64,000 nt of DNA from Zoogloea sp. (lineage in GTDB: Bacteria; Pseudomonadota; Gammaproteobacteria; Burkholderiales; Rhodocyclaceae). This document shows positions 53,294 to 61,933 of this stretch, in pieces. Made by a program: the position numbers and the translations under genes. Every line of letters begins with the position of its first letter. The first letter of the stretch is position 1. The stretch covers positions 248,001-312,000 of the forward strand of contig JADKKC010000001.1 in NCBI GenBank assembly GCA_016720685.1. Direction: 5' to 3'. Under the pieces are notes generated by a model, which did not search any database, was not told the DNA's origin, and saw nothing but the letters and a program-made list of their open reading frames with translations.

Positions 53294-55078
53294 ATGCAAT
53301 CCCTGACTACCTTTGCCGCGCTGCTGCTGGCTTCCGTGCTGTTCGTTCCACTTTTCAAGCGTGCCGGGCTCGGGACGGTGCTGGGCTACCTGGCGGTGGG
53401 CATGCTGATCGGGCCGTTTGGCGTCAAGCTGGTGCGGGACCCGGACAACCTGATGCACACCGCCGAGTTGGGCGTGGTTTTGCTGCTTTTCGTGATCGGG
53501 CTGGAGCTGAAGCCGTCGCGCCTGTGGGCGCTGCGCCGCTCGGTGTTTGGCCTGGGCGCGATGCAGATGATCGGGTCGGCGGCGGCGCTGGCGGTGGCGG
53601 GGCGCTACCTTGGCTTGTCGCTGTCGGCGGCGGCGCTGGTCGGCATCATCCTGGCGCTGTCATCGACTGCTTTCGTGCTGCCCACCCTCGCCGAGCGTCG
53701 CGAGTTGTCAACGCGCTATGGGCGCGATGCCTTTGCAATCCTGCTGTTTCAGGATCTGTCGGTGATTCCGCTGCTGGCGCTGATTCCACTTTTCGGCACC
53801 GGAAAATCCACCGCACTCACCCACCCGGCGGTGGGCCTCGGCTTGCTGGTGGCGGTGGCGGTGGTCGGCCGGCCCTTGCTGAATGCCCTGTTCCACCACG
53901 TGGCACGGGTCAATAGCCGGGAGATGTTTACCGCCGCGGCGCTGGTGACGGTGCTCGGGCTGGCGCTGATGATGCAGGCGGGCGGGCTGTCCATGTCGCT
54001 GGGGGCCTTTGTGGCCGGGGTGCTGTTGGCCGATTCCGAATTTCGCCATGAGCTGGAGGCGTCCATCGCGCCCTTTCAGGGGTTGTTGCTGGGGCTCTTC
54101 TTCATGGCCGTGGGCATGTCCACCAACCTGGGCCTGCTGGTGCAGTTTCCGTGGCAGATCCTCGGGTTGACCGTCGGGCTGGTCGCCATCAAGTGTGGTG
54201 TTCTCTATGGTCTGCGCCGGCTGGTGGGCGGAGCGAAGCCGGAGGCCCGGCTGCTTGCGCTGGCGCTGGCCCAGGGCGGCGAATTCGCCTTCGTGCTGTT
54301 CGATGCGGCCCAGTCCTTCCGGGTGCTGGGCGAAGTGCAGGCCGACAAGCTCACGCTGGTGGTGGCGCTGTCGATGGCGGTGTCGCCGCTGCTGTTGATG
54401 CTCGGCGACTTTCTGGCCCGGGTCGAGGCGGCGAAAGTCCCGCCGCGCGCCTTTGACGAAATGCCCGGCGAGGCCAGTGAAGTGGTCATCGCCGGCTTCG
54501 GCCGGGTCGGCCAGATCGTCGGCCGCCTGATGCTGGCTCGGGGCATCCGCTTTACGGCGCTGGACGTGGATACCGAGCAGGTGGATACCGTGCGCAAGTT
54601 CGGGCTCAAGGTGTTCTACGGCGACGCGGGCAACCTCGATGTACTGCATTCGGCGCAACTGGGGGAGGCCAAGGTTTTCGTGCTGGCCATTGACGACGTG
54701 AAGGCTTCGCTACGTGCCGCCGAACTGGTGCACAAGCATTTTCCGGATGTACAGATCGTGGCGCGGGCGCGCAACCGCTTCCATGCCGGCCGACTGATGG
54801 ATCTGGGCATCGAGCGGCAAATCCGCGAAACCCTGCCCTCCAGCCTTGAAATGGCCCGCTGGACCCTCGAATTGCTCCACGAGCCTCCGGCGCTGGTGGA
54901 ACAGATGATGAGCAGCTTTGCCCGCCACGATGCGGAAGTGCTGGCGCGTCAGCAGGCGATCGCCCATGACGAAGGCAAGCTTATCCAGTCGTCGCGGGAG
55001 GCGCGGGAAGAGCTGGCCCAGATTCTCGAAGAGGCGCGCACGGCCTTCGTGAAGAAGGCGAAAGGCGTCAAGGCCTGA
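53294..55078 (+). CDS. CPA2-family monovalent cation:proton antiporter (KefB/KefC-like) with TrkA-N domain
   Basis: 594 residues. The first about 375 form 12 or so membrane helices with GTVLGYLAVGMLIGPFG, GVVLLLFVIGLELKPSRLW and LSSTAFVLPTLAER, typical of the CPA2 exchanger; then a Rossmann TrkA-N/RCK domain with GFGRVGQIVGRLML (about 399-412) and DVDTEQVDTVRKFG. It probably exchanges K+ or Na+ for H+ and may be gated by nucleotide or glutathione adducts, as known for Kef. No kefF/kefG partner is next to it. Its last 11 bases overlap the convergent asparaginase gene. Confidence 0.88.
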   Translation: MQSLTTFAALLLASVLFVPLFKRAGLGTVLGYLAVGMLIGPFGVKLVRDPDNLMHTAELGVVLLLFVIGLELKPSRLWALRRSVFGLGAMQMIGSAAALAVAGRYLGLSLSAAALVGIILALSSTAFVLPTLAERRELSTRYGRDAFAILLFQDLSVIPLLALIPLFGTGKSTALTHPAVGLGLLVAVAVVGRPLLNALFHHVARVNSREMFTAAALVTVLGLALMMQAGGLSMSLGAFVAGVLLADSEFRHELEASIAPFQGLLLGLFFMAVGMSTNLGLLVQFPWQILGLTVGLVAIKCGVLYGLRRLVGGAKPEARLLALALAQGGEFAFVLFDAAQSFRVLGEVQADKLTLVVALSMAVSPLLLMLGDFLARVEAAKVPPRAFDEMPGEASEVVIAGFGRVGQIVGRLMLARGIRFTALDVDTEQVDTVRKFGLKVFYGDAGNLDVLHSAQLGEAKVFVLAIDDVKASLRAAELVHKHFPDVQIVARARNRFHAGRLMDLGIERQIRETLPSSLEMARWTLELLHEPPALVEQMMSSFARHDAEVLARQQAIAHDEGKLIQSSREAREELAQILEEARTAFVKKAKGVKA

Positions 55079-55997
55079 GCAGCAGGGCCTGGGTTTCGGC
55101 GGCGGAAAACCGGCTGGCGAGGGCCAGCATCAGCGCGATGCGAGCCTTGGGCGGGGGAAGGTCGCCGGCGGTGAGCCAGCCTTCACCGTCATCGTCGGCA
55201 TTGGCGTTGCGGGTCACCGGCCCGGCGCAGCGGCTGGCACGCAGGATCGCCACGCCCTGATCCCGCGCCAGACGCAGGCCCGGCAGCCAGGAGGCCGGAA
55301 CGCTGCCATGTCCGGCCAGGGCCAGCACCAGGCCCCGTGCGCCATCCGTCACGCAGGCGTCGATGAGCCTGGCCGGTGCGCCGGCGTAGCCGGGCAGGAT
55401 GTCCACCCGGGGAAGGCTTGCCACATCAAGATCGGCAAAGCGCCCATCTGCCTGGGCGGCAGTCCAGGCTTCGGCCGATTCGAAGGCATCCAGCCCACTG
55501 GTGCGCGCCTTGATCAGGTGGCGGGCGTCGTGGGCCGCGCCGTTCATCACCACCAGCACGCCCTTGCCGCGGGCTTCCCTGCTGCTGGCGAGGCGGACGG
55601 CCGCGAGCAGGTTGGCCGGCCCGTCGGCCTCGGGGTGGTCAGCCGGACGCATGGCGCCGGTGAGCACCACCGGCGTGCCGGCCGGGAGCGTCAGATGCAG
55701 GAAATACGCCGTTTCTTCCAGCGTGTCGGTGCCGTGGAGGATGACGATGCCGTCAATGGCCGGGTCAAGCCGCGCCCGGCGCACGGCGGCAAGAATCACC
55801 AGCCAGTCGGCGGGCGTCATGTCCTTGCTGTCGAGGGCGAGGATTTGTTCCGCCGATATTTCGGCCGCCTCCGCCAGACCCGGCACGGAGGCCAGCAGCG
55901 CACCCACCGGGCGTACGCCGGCCTTGTAGCGGCTGCCTCCGCTGGTCGGATCGGCTTCGCCGGCGATCGTGCCGCCGGTGGCGAGAATGTGGATCAT
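55068..55997 (-). CDS. L-asparaginase
   Basis: A 309-residue asparaginase that hydrolyses asparagine to aspartate and ammonia. The two active-site signatures are present: ILATGGTIAGEA (about 4-15, nucleophile Thr) and GIVILHGTDTLEETAYFL (about 83-100, Thr-Asp of the second triad), plus TGAMRPADHPEADGPANLL. No signal peptide precedes the first motif, so it is probably cytoplasmic. It overlaps the antiporter end by 11 bases. Located downstream of glutamate/aspartate uptake genes on the same strand, suggesting use of acidic amino acids and amides. Confidence 0.92.
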   Translation of the reverse strand: MIHILATGGTIAGEADPTSGGSRYKAGVRPVGALLASVPGLAEAAEISAEQILALDSKDMTPADWLVILAAVRRARLDPAIDGIVILHGTDTLEETAYFLHLTLPAGTPVVLTGAMRPADHPEADGPANLLAAVRLASSREARGKGVLVVMNGAAHDARHLIKARTSGLDAFESAEAWTAAQADGRFADLDVASLPRVDILPGYAGAPARLIDACVTDGARGLVLALAGHGSVPASWLPGLRLARDQGVAILRASRCAGPVTRNANADDDGEGWLTAGDLPPPKARIALMLALASRFSAAETQALLLRP

Positions 55998-56018
55998 TGC
56001 GGTGCGAGCCCTTCGCGT

Positions 56019-56747
56019 TCAGTGCGAAAGAATCTTGGCCAGGAACTGCTGCGCCCGCTCGGAGCGGGGGGTGGCGAAGAAGGCTTCCGCGGTGTCGTCC
56101 TCGACGACGCGGCCCTGGTCCATGAAGATCACCCGGTTGGCGACTTTCCGCGCGAAGCCCATTTCGTGGGTGACGCACATCATGGTCATGCCTTCCTGGG
56201 CGAGTTCCACCATTACCTCGAGCACCTCGTTGATCATCTCGGGGTCGAGGGCCGAGGTGGGTTCGTCGAAGAGCATGCAGATCGGGTCCATGCACAGGGC
56301 GCGGGCGATGGCGACGCGCTGCTGCTGGCCGCCCGAGAGCTGGCCGGGGAATTTGTCGGCGTGGGCCTTGAGGCCGACCCGGTCGAGCAGCTTGAGGCCC
56401 TTGTCGCGGGCTTCGTCCTTGCGAGCGGCCGAGCACCTTCACCTGGGCAATGGACAGGTTGTCGGTGATGCTCATGTGGGGAAACAGCTCGAAATGCTGG
56501 AACACCATGCCCACCTTGCTGCGCAGCTTCGATAGATTGGTCTTCGGGTCGCCCACCGAAATGCCATTGACGCTGATCGTGCCGGACTGGAAGGGCTCGA
56601 GGCCATTGACGCATTTGATCAGCGTTGATTTGCCCGAGCCGGACGGCCCGCACACCACGATCACTTCGCCTTTTTTACCTCGGTGCTGCAATCGGTCAGC
56701 ACCTGGAAACTGCCGTAGTGCTTGGAAACATTGTGGATGGAGATCAT
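56019..56747 (-). pseudogene. gltL: Glutamate/aspartate ABC transporter ATPase GltL-like, two compensating frameshifts
   Basis: The start at 56747 reads MISIHNVSKHYGSFQVLTDCSTEVKK, then loses frame at an A-run (six T at 56671-56676 on the plus strand, seven expected). The next frame gives GEVIVVCGPSGSGKSTLIKCVNG (Walker A) to QVKVLGRS, where an extra base near 56420-56424 returns the frame: QLSGGQQQR and MDPICMLFDEPTSALDPEMINEV (Walker B) to FLAKILSH. Undoing both yields 242 residues, the normal GltL length. One lesion is in a homopolymer, which suggests consensus error, but the adjacent permease is also truncated. Confidence 0.88.
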
Positions 56748-56989
56748 GCGGGCTCCCCGGAATCGGTGCGCCACGCGGCCAAGCACACGGCGGAGTTCTT
56801 GAAAATGTTGAGGAGCCCGGAGGTGAGCGGCGGCACGACGAGCCGGAAGGCCATCGGCAAGAGCACGTGCCGGTAGGTTTGTGGCAGCGTGAAACCCGGC
56901 GCCAGGCCCTCCAGGAGCCACCTCATGTAGCCCGTGCCTCCGGTGGGGAGCTGGCTTGAGAAGATGCTCCCGTTCCATTGGTAGCTCAT
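56744..56989 (-). pseudogene. gltJ: Remnant of amino-acid ABC permease GltJ with internal deletion and lost end
   Basis: From 56989 the frame reads MSYQWNGSIFSSQLPTGGTGYMRWLLEGLAP, a GltJ-like N-terminus, and then jumps directly to GFTLPQTYRHVLLPMAFRLVVPPLTSGLLNIFKNSAVC, which in intact GltJ lies about 100 residues further on. It then ends about 10 residues later, directly at the gltL start. The transmembrane core, the rest of gltJ and the whole of gltK are missing. The transporter cannot be functional from this locus as given. Confidence 0.78.
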
Positions 56990-57017
56990 GGGCGATGACC
57001 CGTACCGGCTCTGAGGC

Positions 57018-57914
57018 TTACTCAAAGGCCTTGTCGTTGGGGGCCTTGTAGAGCTTCTGCATGGCCTCGGAGATCGGGAAGTTGAGGTTCAGGCCCTTGG
57101 GAGGAATGGGCTGGGTGAACCACTTTTTGTAGATGGCCTCGGCCTCGCCGGAGGTCATGGCCTTGGCCAGTGCCGCGTCGGCGACCTTCTTGAAGGCCGG
57201 ATCGTCCTTTCGCATCATGCAGCCGTAGGCCTCGAAGCTCTGGGGCGTGCCGACGATGGTCCATTCGGCGGGGCGCCTGGCCTTGGCCAGCTCGCCGTAG
57301 AGCAGGGCGTCGTCCATCATGAAGGCGACGGCGCGGCCGGTCTCGAGAGTGAGAAAGGCCTCGCCGTGATCCTTGGCGCTGATGATGTTCATGGCGAGTT
57401 TCTTGTCCTCGTTCATCTTGCGGATGAGGCGCTCGGAGGTGGTGCCGGCGGTGGTCACCACGTTCTTGCCGGCGAGGTCGGGGAAATCCTTGATGGCGGA
57501 ATCCTTCTTGGTCATCAGGCGCGTGCCGATGACGAAAATGGTGTTGGAGAAGGCCACCTGGCGGGCGCGTTCGGCGTTGTGGGTGGTGGAACCGCACTCG
57601 ATATCGACGGTGCCGTTCTGCACCAGCGGAATTCGGTTCTGCGAGGTGACGGGAGTGAGCTTGACCTGCAGGGTCGGCATTTTCAGCTCGGCCTTCACGG
57701 CATCGACCACCTTGAGCATCAGCTCGTGGCTGTACCCGACCACCTGCTGCTTGTCGTCGTAGTACGAGAAGGGGATGGAGGATTCCCGGTGGCCGAGGGC
57801 GATGGTGCCGCTGTCCTTGATCTTCTTGAGAGTCGGCGATTCCTGGGCCAGGACGGGCTGGGCGAGCAGGGTGGCGGCGATGGCGACAATAACGGGCTTG
57901 CGGATGAGGGACAT
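57018..57914 (-). CDS. gltI: Glutamate/aspartate ABC transporter substrate-binding protein
   Basis: About 298 residues, start at 57914 (MSLIRKPVIVAIAATLLAQPVLAQE: signal peptide cleaved near LAQ-ES) behind GGAGAAA. A periplasmic family 3 solute-binding protein: LKKIKDSGTIALGHRESSIPFSYYDDKQQVVGYSHEL, VDIECGSTTHNAERARQVAFSNTIF and TSERLIRKMNEDKKLAMNII match GltI. It binds glutamate and aspartate. It is intact, but the permease and ATPase genes downstream are broken. Confidence 0.92.
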   Translation of the reverse strand: MSLIRKPVIVAIAATLLAQPVLAQESPTLKKIKDSGTIALGHRESSIPFSYYDDKQQVVGYSHELMLKVVDAVKAELKMPTLQVKLTPVTSQNRIPLVQNGTVDIECGSTTHNAERARQVAFSNTIFVIGTRLMTKKDSAIKDFPDLAGKNVVTTAGTTSERLIRKMNEDKKLAMNIISAKDHGEAFLTLETGRAVAFMMDDALLYGELAKARRPAEWTIVGTPQSFEAYGCMMRKDDPAFKKVADAALAKAMTSGEAEAIYKKWFTQPIPPKGLNLNFPISEAMQKLYKAPNDKAFE

Positions 57915-57984
57915 GGGGTGGTTTCTCCAGCTCGGAAATCGACGGTTTAAAACGCGGCCCACCCGCGGGGCAGGATTGTCGGGC

Positions 57985-58030
57985 CTGCGGCCGGTCACTT
58001 CAGGGCATCGCCTGAAATGACCGGCCGCAG
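57985..58030. terminator. 46-base near-perfect palindrome between gltI and ftsH
   Basis: Outer arms CTGCGGCCGGTCA (57985-57997) and TGACCGGCCGCAG (58018-58030), inner arms TTCAGG and CCTGAA around GCATCG, with one C-A mismatch. It lies 62 bases after the ftsH stop on the minus strand and may terminate ftsH transcription before gltI. Confidence 0.6.
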
Positions 58031-58091
58031 ATCGTCAGCGGATTGTAGTCCCTGCCGCGCCGGTTTTGAGCCCGGCGCTCCGTGCCCCTGT

Positions 58092-59912
58092 TCAGGCTTC
58101 CGTGATGCGGGCGTGGATGGCCTTGAGGTCGGCTTCGTCGAGGGTTTCGCGGGCCAGCAGGTCACGGGCGGTTTCTTCGAGGAGGGCCTTGCGCTCGGTG
58201 AGAATTGCCGAGCTGCGCTTGAAGGCCGTGGCAACGATCTCCCGCACGGCGCAGTCGATCTCCCGGGCGGTTTCTTCGGAGTAATTGCGCTCCTGGGGCG
58301 GGGCCGCGTTCTGGCCGAGGAAGTTGGTCCTGTCGCTTTCGTAGGCGACGTTGCCCAGATGCGCGTCCATGCCGAAGCGCATCACGATGGAGCGGGCGAT
58401 GGAGGTGACTTTTTGCAGGTCGTCGGAGGCGCCGGTGGACACTTCGCCGAATATCAGCAGTTCGGCGGCGCGCCCGCCGAGCAGCACGGCCATCTTGTTT
58501 TCAAGTTCGGCGCGGGTCATCAGGAAGCGGTCTTCGGTGGGGCGCTGGATGGTGTAGCCCAGCGCACCGACGCCCCGCGGGATGATGCTGATCTTATGCA
58601 CCGGATCCGTGCCGGGCAGGCCCATTGCGACCAGCGCGTGGCCCATTTCGTGGTGGGCGACGACGGTGCGCTCGTGTTCGTTGAGCACGCGGTTCTTTTT
58701 CTCGAGGCCGGCGACGATGCGCTCGATCGCCACGGTGAAGTCTTCCACCGTTACCGATTCGCCGTTGCGCCGGGTGGCGACCAGCGCCGCCTCGTTGCAC
58801 AGGTTGGCCAGGTCGGCGCCCGAGAAGCCCGGCGTGAGTGCGGCAACCTTTTCCGAGCTGGTGTCCGGGGCGAGGCTGATCTTCTTCATGTGCACATCGA
58901 GAATGGCGATGCGGCCTTTTTTGTCGGGGCGGTCGACCAGCACCTGGCGGTCGAAGCGGCCGGCACGCAGCAGGGCCGGGTCGAGCACTTCGGGGCGGTT
59001 GCTGGCGGCCAGCAGCACGAGCCCGGAGGACGAATCGAAACCGTCGAGTTCGACCAGCAACTGGTTGAGGGTCTGCTCCTTTTCGTCATGGCCGCCCATG
59101 CCGCCAAAGGCACCGCGGGCGCGCCCCACGGCGTCGAGTTCGTCGATGAAGATGATCGCCGGGGCCTTGGCGCGGGCCTGCTCGAAGAGATCGCGCACGC
59201 GGGCCGCGCCCACGCCGACGAACATCTCGACGAACTCGGAGCCGGAAATCGAGAAAAACGGCACCCCGGCCTCGCCGGCCACGGCCTTGGCGAGCAGGGT
59301 TTTGCCGGTACCCGGCGGGCCGACCAGCAGCACGCCCTTGGGCAGGCGTCCGCCAAGGCGGCCGTGGGATTTTGGATCCTTCAGAAATCCGACGACTTCC
59401 TTCAGCTCGTCCTTGGCTTCATCCACGCCGGCCACGTCATCGAAGGTGACGCCGGTGTTGGATTCGACATAGACCTTGGCCTTGCTCTTGCCGAGGTTCA
59501 TGAAACCGCCGCCCAGCCCCTGTTTGCCGCCGAACTTCTTGATGGCAAACATCCAGATGCCGACGAAAATCACCGCCGGCAGCACCCAGCCAAGAAGATC
59601 CTTGAAAAAGGTGTTTTCGACGATTCCGGTAAATTTCACGTCGTACTCGGAGAGATCCTTCGCCAGGGCCGGGTCGACGCGGGTGGTGACGAATTTCTGG
59701 CGGCCGTCTTCCAGGGGTTTCTTGAGGGTGCCCTGGATGCTGTTGTCGGTGATCGAGATTTCGCTGATCTCGCCGGCCTTCACCATGCGCTGGAACTCGC
59801 TGTAGGGCAGCGGCTCGACGCTGCGAATCTGGGTCCAGAGGTCGTGGAGCGTGAAGATCGCAAACAGCGCGAAGACGAGATACCAGAGGCTGAACTGCGT
59901 TTTCTTTTCCAT
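58092..59912 (-). CDS. FtsH-family AAA+ membrane protease, accessory HEMGH type
   Basis: About 606 residues from ATG 59912 (MEKKTQFSLWYLVFALFAIFTL). Two N-terminal membrane helices flank a periplasmic domain; then the AAA module with GPPGTGKT (Walker A), IIFIDELDAVG (Walker B) and RPEVLDPALLRAGRFDRQ (SRH), and the zinc protease with HHEMGHALVAM. FtsH degrades membrane and regulatory proteins. It differs from the housekeeping FtsH (HEAGH, longer acidic tail), so a second ftsH is expected elsewhere. The TTG at 59924 is an alternative start; neither has a strong ribosome site. Confidence 0.9.
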   Translation of the reverse strand: MEKKTQFSLWYLVFALFAIFTLHDLWTQIRSVEPLPYSEFQRMVKAGEISEISITDNSIQGTLKKPLEDGRQKFVTTRVDPALAKDLSEYDVKFTGIVENTFFKDLLGWVLPAVIFVGIWMFAIKKFGGKQGLGGGFMNLGKSKAKVYVESNTGVTFDDVAGVDEAKDELKEVVGFLKDPKSHGRLGGRLPKGVLLVGPPGTGKTLLAKAVAGEAGVPFFSISGSEFVEMFVGVGAARVRDLFEQARAKAPAIIFIDELDAVGRARGAFGGMGGHDEKEQTLNQLLVELDGFDSSSGLVLLAASNRPEVLDPALLRAGRFDRQVLVDRPDKKGRIAILDVHMKKISLAPDTSSEKVAALTPGFSGADLANLCNEAALVATRRNGESVTVEDFTVAIERIVAGLEKKNRVLNEHERTVVAHHEMGHALVAMGLPGTDPVHKISIIPRGVGALGYTIQRPTEDRFLMTRAELENKMAVLLGGRAAELLIFGEVSTGASDDLQKVTSIARSIVMRFGMDAHLGNVAYESDRTNFLGQNAAPPQERNYSEETAREIDCAVREIVATAFKRSSAILTERKALLEETARDLLARETLDEADLKAIHARITEA

Positions 59913-60035
59913 TGGGCGGGGCAATTAGGCTAACGTCGTTTAGATGGGGCCGGAAGTGGCGGGTTCAAGCGCCAGCGCTGCGGATAAATCGGAATTCTGG
60001 CTTTTTGCCGCGCCCGGCGCTGCGGGCGCGTGAAC

Positions 60036-60066
60036 AAAAAAACGCCCTGGCATTACCAGGGCGTTT
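60036..60066 (-). terminator. Rho-independent terminator of rhlE
   Basis: An 11-bp stem AAACGCCCTGG (60040-60050) / CCAGGGCGTTT (60056-60066) with a 5-base loop. On the minus strand it is followed by seven T. 47 bases after the rhlE stop. Confidence 0.9.
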
Positions 60067-60112
60067 CAGCTTGCTGACGCGCCCCGCAAGGGACGCCTGT
60101 CAGGCTTGTGGC

Positions 60113-61933
60113 TTAACGATTGCCGCCGTTACCGCCGTTGCCGCCACCGCGGGGCCCGAAGAGGGCGGCCGGCTTGATGTCGCCGGGCCGGCGGCCGGTC
60201 AGCGTGACGGCCGGGCGACGGGCATCGTCCAGCGCGGCAGGGGTGCCGCGATTGGGGTTGCCGCCCTGGCTGCCGTTGCCGTGACGATGACCGCCCATGT
60301 TGGCTTCCGGGTCACGGTAATTGCCGCGGGCGCGGGGCTGGTAGTCCACCTTGTTGCCGAAATCGTCGTCCTTGCCCTGGGCGCTGCCCGCAGCACGCGG
60401 GGGGAGCCGGCCCCGCCCCCCGCCCCCCGCCCCCCCCGCCTGACCCTGACCCTGACCCTGGCTACGGGCCTGGCCTTGCGTTGCACTCTTGCCCTGGCTC
60501 GAGCCCTGGCCTTGCCTGGGGCCGGACGGGCCCTGGCGACGGGCTTGTTCGGGCTTCGGGCCCTGGGCGGTTCTGGCCGGGCTCTGGGCCTGACCTTGCG
60601 TGGCACCCTGGCCGGGGCTGCGCGGCTTTTCCTGGCGCTGGCCGTCGCCCTGGCCCTGCTTCTGGCCCTGACCCTGGCGGTCGCGGTTGCCGCGCTGGCC
60701 GTTGTGGGCTCCGCGGGGTTCGCGGGGCGGGCGCTCGTCGGATTCCGGCGGGGCGGCGGAGGGCTCGAAATCGGGCACTTCGACCTTTTCGATCAAGCGC
60801 TTCATGAGGCGCTCGATATCCTTGAGCAGCGGCAGTTCGTCGCGGTCGACCAGCGACACGGCGGCGCCGCTGGAGCCGGCGCGGCCAGTGCGGCCGATGC
60901 GGTGCACGTAGTCTTCGGAGACGTTGGGCAGCTCGAAGTTGACCACTTGGGGCAGCTGGTCGATGTCGAGGCCGCGGGCCGCGATGTCGGTGGCCACCAG
61001 CACCTGCAGCTTAGCGTCCTTGAAATCGGCCAGCGCGCGGGTGCGGGCCGACTGGCTCTTGTTGCCGTGGATGGCGGCCGACGGGATGTCGTGCTTGCCC
61101 AGGTATTCGGCCAGCTTGTTGGCGCCGTGCTTGGTGCGGGTGAACACCAGCACCTGGAACCACTGGTGCTTCTTGATCAGGAAGGCGAGGAGTTCGCGCT
61201 TGACCTTCTGCGGACACAGGTGCACCGACTGGGCGACCAGTTCGGAGGCCGTGTTGCGGCGGGCCACTTCGACGAAGCCGGGCTGGTGCAGCAGGCCGTC
61301 GGCGAGGGTCTTGATCTCGTCCGAGAAGGTGGCCGAGAACAGCAGGTTCTGGCGCTTCTTGGGCAGCATCGCGAGGATTTTCTTGATGTCGCGGATGAAG
61401 CCCATGTCGAGCATGCGGTCGGCTTCGTCCAGCACCAGGATCTCGACGCCGGAGAGGTCGATGGTCTTCTGGTTGCAGTGATCGAGCAGGCGGCCGGGGG
61501 TGGCGACGAGGATGTCCACGCGCTTCTTCAGCTTGGCGATCTGCGGGTTGATGGCAACGCCGCCAAACATCACCATCGAGGTGAGCGGCAGGTGCTTGCC
61601 GTAGGTTTGCACCGATTCTTCAACCTGGGCGGCGAGTTCGCGCGTCGGGGTGAGGATCAGGCAGCGCGGGCGGGCGGCCTTCTGGTTGTGGGCGTGTTCC
61701 TCGGCGAGGATGTGCAGGATGGGCAGCGTGAAGCCGGCGGTCTTGCCGGTGCCGGTCTGGGCGGCGGCGAGCAGGTCGCCGCCGGCGAGGACCAGCGGAA
61801 TGGCCTGGGCCTGGATCGGGGTGGGCGTGGTGTAGCCGGTTTCGGCAATCGCCTGCTGGATGGGGGCGCAGAGCGCGAGGTCGGCAAAGCCGATTGCAAC
61901 CGCTGCCGGAGCAGCGGATTGGGCTTGAGTCAT
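60113..61933 (-). CDS. rhlE: DEAD-box RNA helicase, RhlE type, with long Gly/Gln/Arg-rich tail
   Basis: About 606 residues from 61933 (MTQAQSAAPAAVAIGFADLAL), with AGGAG upstream; the frame beyond this is not coding. Helicase motifs in order: Q-motif GYTTPTPIQAQAIP, AAQTGTGKT, PTRELAAQ, DEADRMLDMGF, SATF, ATDIAARGLDI and HRIGRTGRAG (together about 20-365). The last about 220 residues are repetitive (GQGQKQGQGDGQ, QGQARSQGQGQGQ, GGNGGNGGNR) and basic, fitting RNA tethering. RhlE proteins act in ribosome assembly and RNA decay. The C-run at 60411-60440 lies in this tail; indels there would alter the tail frame. Confidence 0.92.
   Translation of the reverse strand: MTQAQSAAPAAVAIGFADLALCAPIQQAIAETGYTTPTPIQAQAIPLVLAGGDLLAAAQTGTGKTAGFTLPILHILAEEHAHNQKAARPRCLILTPTRELAAQVEESVQTYGKHLPLTSMVMFGGVAINPQIAKLKKRVDILVATPGRLLDHCNQKTIDLSGVEILVLDEADRMLDMGFIRDIKKILAMLPKKRQNLLFSATFSDEIKTLADGLLHQPGFVEVARRNTASELVAQSVHLCPQKVKRELLAFLIKKHQWFQVLVFTRTKHGANKLAEYLGKHDIPSAAIHGNKSQSARTRALADFKDAKLQVLVATDIAARGLDIDQLPQVVNFELPNVSEDYVHRIGRTGRAGSSGAAVSLVDRDELPLLKDIERLMKRLIEKVEVPDFEPSAAPPESDERPPREPRGAHNGQRGNRDRQGQGQKQGQGDGQRQEKPRSPGQGATQGQAQSPARTAQGPKPEQARRQGPSGPRQGQGSSQGKSATQGQARSQGQGQGQAGGAGGGGRGRLPPRAAGSAQGKDDDFGNKVDYQPRARGNYRDPEANMGGHRHGNGSQGGNPNRGTPAALDDARRPAVTLTGRRPGDIKPAALFGPRGGGNGGNGGNR
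60411..60440 (-). other. G-run with G-quadruplex potential inside the rhlE coding strand
   Basis: On the minus (mRNA-like) strand there are four runs of 8, 6, 6 and 4 G separated by single C, in the part coding for a Gly/Ala/Arg segment of the RhlE tail. Four closely spaced G-runs can form a G-quadruplex in RNA or DNA. Confidence 0.55.

Noticed and set aside
52399..53916. 505-codon plus-strand frame across the PEP-CTERM gene start and the antiporter start
   Set aside because: It crosses two well-supported genes and their promoter region and has no recognisable domain.
60113..60750. Repeat-rich region as a CRISPR array
   Set aside because: The repeats are irregular codon-level Gln-Gly and Gly-Asn repeats in the RhlE frame, without fixed repeat length or spacers.
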